From DAOTVX01 sp034436015 (lineage in GTDB: Bacteria; Chloroflexota; Anaerolineae; Anaerolineales; Villigracilaceae): 64,000 nt of DNA. Under the pieces are notes generated by a model. That model had not been told where the DNA came from. It worked only from the letters and a program-made list of their open reading frames with translations, and made no database searches. The stretch is from contig DAOTWG010000006.1 of the NCBI GenBank assembly GCA_034436015.1, positions 1-64,000 of the forward strand, in the 5' to 3' direction. Of the stretch, positions 58,209 to 64,000 are shown piece by piece (the first letter of the stretch is position 1; each line of letters starts with the position of its first letter). A program made the position numbers and the translations under genes.

Positions 58209-59189
58209 TCACGCCTTCCCCAATACCATCGCCAGCAACGCCATCCGGACATAGAGACCATATTCCATTTGACGGAAATAGGCAGCGCGGGGGTCGTCAT
58301 CAATCGCAGGGTCAATCTCGCCAACGCGCGGCAAGGGGTGCATTACGATCATCCGTTCCTTGGCTTGCATCATGACCTCTTGATCAATCACATAGGCGTC
58401 TTTCACCGACTCGTAAGCCGCTGTATCGGTGAAGCGCTCTTTTTGTACGCGCGTAACGTAGAGGACATCCGTTTCCGCCAGGCAGGGCGCAAGGGTAGAA
58501 TATTCGTTTTGCGGAATGCCTTTCGCTTCGAGTTCTTCTATCATTTCAGGCGGTATACGCAGAATATCTGGGGAAACATAATTCAATTTGACCTGGTAGA
58601 GCGAAAGCAAGCGGGCCAGGGAGTGCACCGTACGTCCATGCTTCAGATCGCCCAGCAAGGTGACCGTCAGCCCGTCAATGTGGCCGAGTTCCTCGCGAAT
58701 GGTAAACGCATCCAGCAGCGCCTGTGTTGGATGTTCCCCAATGCCATCACCGGCGTTAATGACCGGCTTGCGCGCAACTTTCGCCGCAATAGCCGCCGAG
58801 CCAACCTCCGGATGGCGCAACACGATCACATCTGCATAGCACTCCAACGTGCGGACAGTATCCGGCAACGATTCCCCTTTGGCGACAGAAGAGTAGCGCA
58901 CTTCGTTAATGGGGATAACCGAACCGCCGAGTCGCTCCATCGCCGCCGTAAACGAGGACGATGTGCGCGTGGAAGGCTCATAGAACAGATTCGCAAGAAT
59001 CTTCCCCTTGAGCAAATCAAAGGTCCCTACCCGCTCCACCATCACGCGCATTTCGTGCGCTACGGCAAAGATATACTCCAGGTCTTCGCGGTTGAATTGT
59101 TTGACCGAGAGAATATCCTTCCCATACCAGGGAGCGGTGCGTTGGTCGCCAAACGGCAAATGGGGATTGTTGGAGGACAAAGCCGGCAT
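58209..59189 (-). CDS. pyrB: Aspartate carbamoyltransferase catalytic subunit
   Basis: 326 residues from ATG 59189, which has AAGGAG at good spacing (an ATG six codons upstream lacks one). Carbamoyl-phosphate loop YEPSTRTSSSF, GDGIGEHPTQALLDAF, LLGDLKHGRTVHS and MHPLPRVGEID. It commits carbamoyl phosphate to pyrimidine synthesis. No pyrI regulatory subunit is nearby. It lies between the phospholipid gene and pyrFE. Confidence 0.95.
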   Translation of the reverse strand: MPALSSNNPHLPFGDQRTAPWYGKDILSVKQFNREDLEYIFAVAHEMRVMVERVGTFDLLKGKILANLFYEPSTRTSSSFTAAMERLGGSVIPINEVRYSSVAKGESLPDTVRTLECYADVIVLRHPEVGSAAIAAKVARKPVINAGDGIGEHPTQALLDAFTIREELGHIDGLTVTLLGDLKHGRTVHSLARLLSLYQVKLNYVSPDILRIPPEMIEELEAKGIPQNEYSTLAPCLAETDVLYVTRVQKERFTDTAAYESVKDAYVIDQEVMMQAKERMIVMHPLPRVGEIDPAIDDDPRAAYFRQMEYGLYVRMALLAMVLGKA

Positions 59190-59212
59190 ATGTTTTCTCC
59201 TTCCCATCTCGA

Positions 59213-59830
59213 CTAGGATTCGGATTTCCTCATACGGCGATGAGCGTCCTTCCGCGCCCGTCCGATACGTTGCAAGGCGGTCACATTGGCAAATACAGCG
59301 ATGATTCCTACACCATAAAGCGGCACATTTAGGATGAGGGAGGGAATCAGCACGAGCAACCGCTCGAAGCGCGTCAGGATTCCCACATTGGCGTTCAGTT
59401 GGCCAGCATCCGCGCGCGCTTTTACGTACGAAACGAGCACCGAACCGGCAGCCGCCAGGTAGGCAAGGATAACGCCAAGCGGTTCTCCGCGCGATAGAAA
59501 GTAAAAAAGAAGTCCACCAAAGACAACCAGTTCCGCGTAACGGTCAGAGACAGAATCTACGAATGCACCCCAGGCCGTTGGCTCGCCGCGCAGGCGCGCC
59601 ATGGCGCCGTCCAGAGCATCAACCGGTCCCATAAACAGCAATAAAAGGCCACCCCAACGGATGTGCCCCATTCCCAGCAATACTCCGGCCAAGGTCGTTC
59701 CCGCCAGGCCGAACAAGGTCATGGTATTCGGATGAACGCCCAGCCGATGGAAAAAACCAGCAATCGGCTCGATAAACCAGCGAGACCAGACGCGCATATT
59801 CTCAGACAACGTGCCTTTTCTCTCTCCCAT
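59213..59830 (-). CDS. CDP-alcohol phosphatidyltransferase
   Basis: 205 residues from ATG 59830, preceded by GAGGAGG; an ATG 12 codons upstream lies inside the end of ftsK. The family motif is complete: DALDGAMAR, then G at +9 and the two aspartates of GAFVDSVSDR. Five or six membrane helices. It transfers a phosphatidyl group from CDP-diacylglycerol to an alcohol. The alcohol (glycerol-3-phosphate, inositol phosphate or other) cannot be told. It sits between ftsK and pyrB. Confidence 0.88.
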   Translation of the reverse strand: MGERKGTLSENMRVWSRWFIEPIAGFFHRLGVHPNTMTLFGLAGTTLAGVLLGMGHIRWGGLLLLFMGPVDALDGAMARLRGEPTAWGAFVDSVSDRYAELVVFGGLLFYFLSRGEPLGVILAYLAAAGSVLVSYVKARADAGQLNANVGILTRFERLLVLIPSLILNVPLYGVGIIAVFANVTALQRIGRARKDAHRRMRKSES

Positions 59831-59858
59831 AAGGTCGCGCCTCCTCGGCAATAAGGTC

Positions 59859-62051
59859 TTAGCCATCGTTTTCGGCTTCTTCTTCGTCCTCTTCCAGCAA
59901 GACCTCGCGCTCGCGCCCGGCGCCTTGCGGGGGACCTACCACACCCATTTCCTCCAATTGATCGAGTAGGCGCGCGGCGCGAGGGTATCCAATGCGCAAC
60001 CGTCGCTGCAACAACGAGGCGCTTGCCCGCCGCTCCTTCTTAAGCAACGTAATCGCCCGCTCAATCAGCACATCGTCCCCCCCTTCCTCCTGGCTTTCGC
60101 GCAGCAATGACTCCCACGGGGGCGGAGACTCTGCAGGCAAGTTCATCTTTTGCCAAAAAGCGATCAGGCGTTCAATTTCCTGATCGGTTACCATGACGCC
60201 CTGCGCCCGCACCGGGCTGCCATTTTCGGGATTGAGGAACAACATGTCCCCATGCCCAAGCAAAGTCTCGGCGCCCGCCTGGTCGAGAATGACGCGGCTA
60301 TCCACCGCTGACGCCACCGCAAACGCTAGACGCGCCGGGAAGTTCGCCTTGATGAGACCGGTAACCACGTCTACGCTGGGACGCTGCGTGGCCACGACCA
60401 AATGGATACCGGTCGCGCGCGCCATCTGCGCCAGGCGCACCAGATACTGTTCCGCCTGATCCGGCGCCAACATCATCAGATCGGCCAGTTCGTCAATCAA
60501 GACCACAATGCGCGGCAACGGTTGCGCGTCGCGGCGTTTCTGCAAGCGGCGATTGTAAGAGGCAATATCACGAGCGTGAGCCGCCTCGAGCAGCCTGTAA
60601 CGGCGCTCCATCTCCAGCACCACCCAGCGCAACACGCCCAGAATGCGATGAAGATTCGTCTCTACCTTGCCATAAAGATGCGGCAGGCCATTGAAGCGAA
60701 TTAACTCCACCATCTTGGAGTCGATCATGACCATGCGCAAGTCTTCAGGCGTATTGTTCATGGCAAGGCAAACAGCAATGGCTGCAATACACACTGACTT
60801 GCCGGAGCCGGTCGTGCCGGCGATCAGCAAATGCGGCATACGCGCCAAATCGGCTACGACCGGTTGACCGGAAACGTCACGGCCAAGAGCGATCGCCAGC
60901 GGCGAATTGACTTTATAGAACGCCTCGCTCTCCAGAATCGGCCGCAGACGGACGGTAGTCGCGCGCGCGTTGGGCACCTCGATGCCAACATACGAACGGC
61001 CAGGCACTGGCGCTTCAATGCGCAATCGCTCCGCGGAGAGCGCCAGTGCTAAATCTTTCTGCAACGCGGCGATTTGAGCCACGCGCACTTTGATTTGTTG
61101 CGCGTCTTCCTCCTCGCCTTTCCGAATGAAACCAGGTTGGACAGCAAACTGAGTCACGGTTGGACCTAAGCGAAAACCTACTACCCGCGCCGGGATACCG
61201 AACTCGGCCAGCGTTTTTTCAATCAGACCAGCCGTCTGATTAATGATACGTTCGTCGGGCTGAACGCTTTGTTCGCCGATCAACAAATTGAGCGGCGGAA
61301 GACGTTCATCACGAGGTAACGGAGCAACAGGGCGTTCCGCCTCTTCAGGCGGCGTCACTCGGAAGGATTTGCGAAACTGCGGCGGCATCTCAACCTTCCT
61401 CCTCGTTGGAGAAAGCCGGGCCGGCTGGGATTTCTCGGTCTCCTCCGCAGGCAGGCCGGAGACGATCGCCGTCGGCGACTCGCCAGCCTGATGCCACAGC
61501 CAGGCCTCCAGGCGCGCCCAAAGGTCGAAACTGCCGGCTATCGCGAGCAACCAAAACAGAATGAGCAGAACACTGCCAAATAGCGGGCCACCCAACCGAA
61601 CAAACAGCACAGCCAGACTCCAGCCAATGCGCCCAGCGAGGCCACGCATCTCCGCCCCATCAAGTACATGATCGCCAAGCATCGCCAGCAACGCCAGCGT
61701 CAGAAACACCGCCAGTTCCAACGCGATGATTTGCTCCCATTTCAAGCGAATCGGCGCGCGTGCAGACCGAATGACAAGCCAACCACCAACAGCAGCAAAA
61801 ATCACAACGAAGCCACTTCCCCAACCGAACCACTCCCTCAAGAGCGTACAAAACCAATCAAGGAGAAGGCCCCGCGAGAGACGCAACAATCCCAGCAGCA
61901 CCAAGGCGGCAAACACAAGCAATGCCACGCCGAGCATATCGCGAGCGAAACGGCCAAAATAGCCGCGTAAACGCGCCAAGCGCTCAAGCAAATCCACGCC
62001 AGGGGTCGTCTCTCTGGCCCTCGATCTTGGTGGAAGATTCGACTTCGTCAC
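59859..62051 (-). CDS. ftsK: DNA translocase FtsK/SpoIIIE
   Basis: 730 residues. Four N-terminal membrane helices (about 38-190), a short linker, the alpha-beta motor (Walker A GTTGSGKS near 405, Walker B VVLIDELADLMM) and a C-terminal winged-helix gamma domain (about 660-710, ALLKKERRASASLLQRRLRIG) that reads KOPS-type DNA sequences. It pumps chromosomal DNA through the closing septum. It follows the 7TM sensor gene by 27 bases. An acidic tail (LEEDEEEAENDG) ends it. Confidence 0.95.
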   Translation of the reverse strand: MTKSNLPPRSRARETTPGVDLLERLARLRGYFGRFARDMLGVALLVFAALVLLGLLRLSRGLLLDWFCTLLREWFGWGSGFVVIFAAVGGWLVIRSARAPIRLKWEQIIALELAVFLTLALLAMLGDHVLDGAEMRGLAGRIGWSLAVLFVRLGGPLFGSVLLILFWLLAIAGSFDLWARLEAWLWHQAGESPTAIVSGLPAEETEKSQPARLSPTRRKVEMPPQFRKSFRVTPPEEAERPVAPLPRDERLPPLNLLIGEQSVQPDERIINQTAGLIEKTLAEFGIPARVVGFRLGPTVTQFAVQPGFIRKGEEEDAQQIKVRVAQIAALQKDLALALSAERLRIEAPVPGRSYVGIEVPNARATTVRLRPILESEAFYKVNSPLAIALGRDVSGQPVVADLARMPHLLIAGTTGSGKSVCIAAIAVCLAMNNTPEDLRMVMIDSKMVELIRFNGLPHLYGKVETNLHRILGVLRWVVLEMERRYRLLEAAHARDIASYNRRLQKRRDAQPLPRIVVLIDELADLMMLAPDQAEQYLVRLAQMARATGIHLVVATQRPSVDVVTGLIKANFPARLAFAVASAVDSRVILDQAGAETLLGHGDMLFLNPENGSPVRAQGVMVTDQEIERLIAFWQKMNLPAESPPPWESLLRESQEEGGDDVLIERAITLLKKERRASASLLQRRLRIGYPRAARLLDQLEEMGVVGPPQGAGREREVLLEEDEEEAENDG

Positions 62052-62078
62052 TGCTGCTTTCCAAGAATGCCGTTTTCC

Positions 62079-63980
62079 TCAATTTAATCCTTGCTGACTT
62101 TGGCGTTCCATCTCCAAAATCACCCTGGCAACCGCCTCCAAGGCAACACGTTGCTTGCGATACAAGTCCGCCTCCGACATTGCCAGGCGACTGGCCACTT
62201 CGCGCACTTTGCGGCCTTCAATGAATTTCATCTCCAGAATGTTATAGAGAATCCATTCTGCTGTAAAGCGGCGTTCCCCTCGCGGACGAATGCCGTCAAT
62301 TGCCTGACGTAGCACGGCGCGCAGCGCATTCGCCGGAGTATCGTTTTGCTCCAAAGCCTGCCGGACAACCTGTAATTGCAATAGAGGGCTTTGTGTCAGA
62401 CGTGGCCCACCCCAGTAGTGCGTCAGGGCGTCTTTGACCCAACTGGCTAAATCCGCCTCGGGGGGGAGCGTTTCGGCGAACAGGCCGCGTTTGTCGTAAT
62501 GACCCATGGCGCGCCAGCGCTGAAAAACATCCACTTGTGACTGCAATTCTTCCAGCGAACGCACCACGCGTTGCTGCAGACGGCGATCCTGTAAGGCCAG
62601 TTTTGCTCGCCGCAGCAAAGTATGAACCGCTTGTCGCTGGTCGTCCGAGAGCGGCCGGTCAGAACGATTCTCAACCCCAACCAGGCCAATCAAGACGCGG
62701 CGTTCAGCACTCCCCTCCCCCATCTGAAACAGAGGAAAAAGCCAGTGACCATGCCAGAGGAAGACTTCGTCGCCGCCATTCGAGGCTCGCATCACGTCGA
62801 GAGCATCGCTCCAATCTGTATCCACCTTGAGCAAAGGTGAGTTGTCGGTCGCCAATAACAGCGAAAACGACCCGTTGTCTAGGGCCGCAATGAAGGCGGA
62901 GGGAGACTGAAGCAGATCGCGCAACGCCGCCAGCACAGCCTCCAGGAACTGGCGCAAGTCGCTCTGTGTAATCAGGCGATCCTCCAGATTGCGCAACAGC
63001 GTCAGATCCGCGCGGTCTTTGCCCATAAACGCCACATTTTCCCACAGAGGGGAAAGCAAGGTAATCGCATGTTCCATGAGCAGCACCGTCACGACCATAG
63101 CAGCCGGAACAGCGCCGGAATAGATGACGCCAAAATATTCCCCCACGCGTCGTACAATCGTCATCACGCCCAGAGCAACCGAGGCCGTCGCCGGCCCACG
63201 CAACAACCACTTGAGCAAGCGCGTTTTTACCACACGATCGGGCCAGGAAACGCCAAAGAAGGCTACTGCGTAAGCCATTACAATTAAAAGCACCCCTACC
63301 AAAGCGTTGCCGATCAACACAGCCCCCCAAAAGAGGAAAGGGTGCCGCGCCGCTAGCGGAGAGCCGTAGAGGAGATAAGGGAAGCATCCTAACGCCGGAG
63401 CAGTCGCCCCTGCCAGCAGGTAGAGCAAACGACGACGGCCAGAACGGGTCAAGGTGCGGCGATAGGCGCGCAGAAAGTTAATGCCGGCCCACACCATGGT
63501 CAGCACATAACAGATGGTGAAGACTTCCGTCCAGGCCGTCCGCGCCAGATAAGGTGTGGGCTTTTCTACCATCAACGGCCCAAGCAGACGACCCGATGCC
63601 AGCAAAAGTAGAAAGAGAGCGGAGAGCACATACATCAGGCGAACCGCCAGACGACGGCGCCCACGCGAGGGACGTCCCACGGTAACCAGCAGAGCATCGG
63701 AAAGATGCAGGTACGCTGCCGGCAGAAACACGATTCCTACCCACTCGAAACGCAGGAAGAAATCCACGATCCTCGCGTCTGAGGCGCTGCTCTCCAAAGC
63801 CTCCGAGGCAAAGACGACCACCACGCAAAGCAGAATAAGGGCAAAGGAACGCGCCACCCGGTCACGTAAATTGAAAGAAAGGGCGTAAAAGAACAGCGAG
63901 AGCGCGGTAATCGCCACGCCGGCCGTCAGAATCTGGCCCAGGGTGATGATTCCGGATAAGAGTTGACCTGTCCAGTCCAT
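62079..63980 (-). CDS. 7TM membrane sensor with GAF-like domain and C-terminal helix-turn-helix
   Basis: 633 residues. The first 300 hold seven or eight membrane helices resembling the 7TM N-terminus of Chloroflexota histidine kinases. About 310-480 looks like a GAF-type domain (LRNLEDRLITQSDLRQFLEAVL). No HisKA or ATPase motif follows. Instead the end (about 575-625, KFIEGRKVREVASRLAMSEADLYRKQR) looks like a sigma-region-4/LuxR-type HTH, so it may be a membrane-bound transcription factor. GAGGAAAG lies 10 nt before the ATG. It is first in the run to ftsK. Ligand unknown. Confidence 0.72.
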   Translation of the reverse strand: MDWTGQLLSGIITLGQILTAGVAITALSLFFYALSFNLRDRVARSFALILLCVVVVFASEALESSASDARIVDFFLRFEWVGIVFLPAAYLHLSDALLVTVGRPSRGRRRLAVRLMYVLSALFLLLLASGRLLGPLMVEKPTPYLARTAWTEVFTICYVLTMVWAGINFLRAYRRTLTRSGRRRLLYLLAGATAPALGCFPYLLYGSPLAARHPFLFWGAVLIGNALVGVLLIVMAYAVAFFGVSWPDRVVKTRLLKWLLRGPATASVALGVMTIVRRVGEYFGVIYSGAVPAAMVVTVLLMEHAITLLSPLWENVAFMGKDRADLTLLRNLEDRLITQSDLRQFLEAVLAALRDLLQSPSAFIAALDNGSFSLLLATDNSPLLKVDTDWSDALDVMRASNGGDEVFLWHGHWLFPLFQMGEGSAERRVLIGLVGVENRSDRPLSDDQRQAVHTLLRRAKLALQDRRLQQRVVRSLEELQSQVDVFQRWRAMGHYDKRGLFAETLPPEADLASWVKDALTHYWGGPRLTQSPLLQLQVVRQALEQNDTPANALRAVLRQAIDGIRPRGERRFTAEWILYNILEMKFIEGRKVREVASRLAMSEADLYRKQRVALEAVARVILEMERQSQQGLN

Positions 63981-64000
63981 TAATGTCTTTCCTCACCGCA

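Overview
The window looks like a chromosomal stretch of a Gram-variable, non-model bacterium, most likely a member of the Chloroflexota (Anaerolineae-like). This is an inference from gene content: Tad-type pilus parts, V4R/roadblock signalling genes, ChlI/ChlD-type AAA+ chelatase genes, P/T/S-rich secreted tails, 7TM sensor proteins, and a MurA with Asp in place of the catalytic Cys. GC is fairly high, and there are no rRNA, tRNA, CRISPR, phage or intact IS elements. Most of it is ordinary core genome in short, tightly packed operons with many 4-bp ATGA/GTGA overlaps.

Layout. 1-1651 (minus): prepilin peptidase and a TadE-like pseudopilin running off the left edge. 1.7-9.8 kb: murA, then divergent osmC-trxA (minus), then ftsY, prfB (programmed +1 frameshift), an SDR-like epimerase, a CDF-like membrane protein, a YabE-like G5/3D lipoprotein and rsmA. 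9.8-12.5 kb (minus): operon of roadblock, V4R, REC-GGDEF-like and a GT2 glycosyltransferase. 12.8-17.3 kb: chlI/chlD encoded through a -1 slippage site, then a REC-CpaE-like fusion and a GAF histidine kinase. 17.6-25.9 kb: PfaD-like reductase (minus), ABC exporter, mnmA, cold-shock gene (minus), sbcC. 26-30.7 kb (minus): decayed galT, metG with an apparent methionine leader-peptide attenuator, then a GH-like gene, an HD gene and a SanA-like gene. 30.8-33.3 kb: hisI, hisE, pepF. 33.3-42.3 kb (minus): WD40 pseudogene, rsmD, UroD-like, second ChlI-like, GtrA, UDP-sugar decarboxylase, CCA-type nucleotidyltransferase, two tandem hpt, tdk. 42.8-56.6 kb: lytic transglycosylase lipoprotein, ROK kinase (minus), yvcK-gap-pgk-tpiA, membrane protease-like genes, DUF362 protein, two-component genes. 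56.7-64 kb (minus): 7TM sensor, ftsK, CDP-alcohol phosphatidyltransferase, pyrB, fused pyrF-pyrE.

How it fits together. Central metabolism (lower glycolysis, pyrimidine synthesis and salvage, purine salvage, last histidine steps), translation (prfB, metG, mnmA, rsmA, rsmD), envelope building (murA, transglycosylase, GT2, GtrA, UXS, phospholipid synthesis) and several signalling modules are interleaved.

The most notable regulatory DNA is the 28440-28608 leader of metG: a consensus promoter, a leaderless 26-codon peptide with four Met codons, an antiterminator and a terminator. Several other genes (prepilin peptidase, sbcC, transglycosylase, yvcK, ROK kinase) have a -10 box only 6-7 nt before the start codon, suggesting that leaderless transcripts are common here. 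The poly-A run inside chlI/chlD is a second recoding site in addition to prfB.
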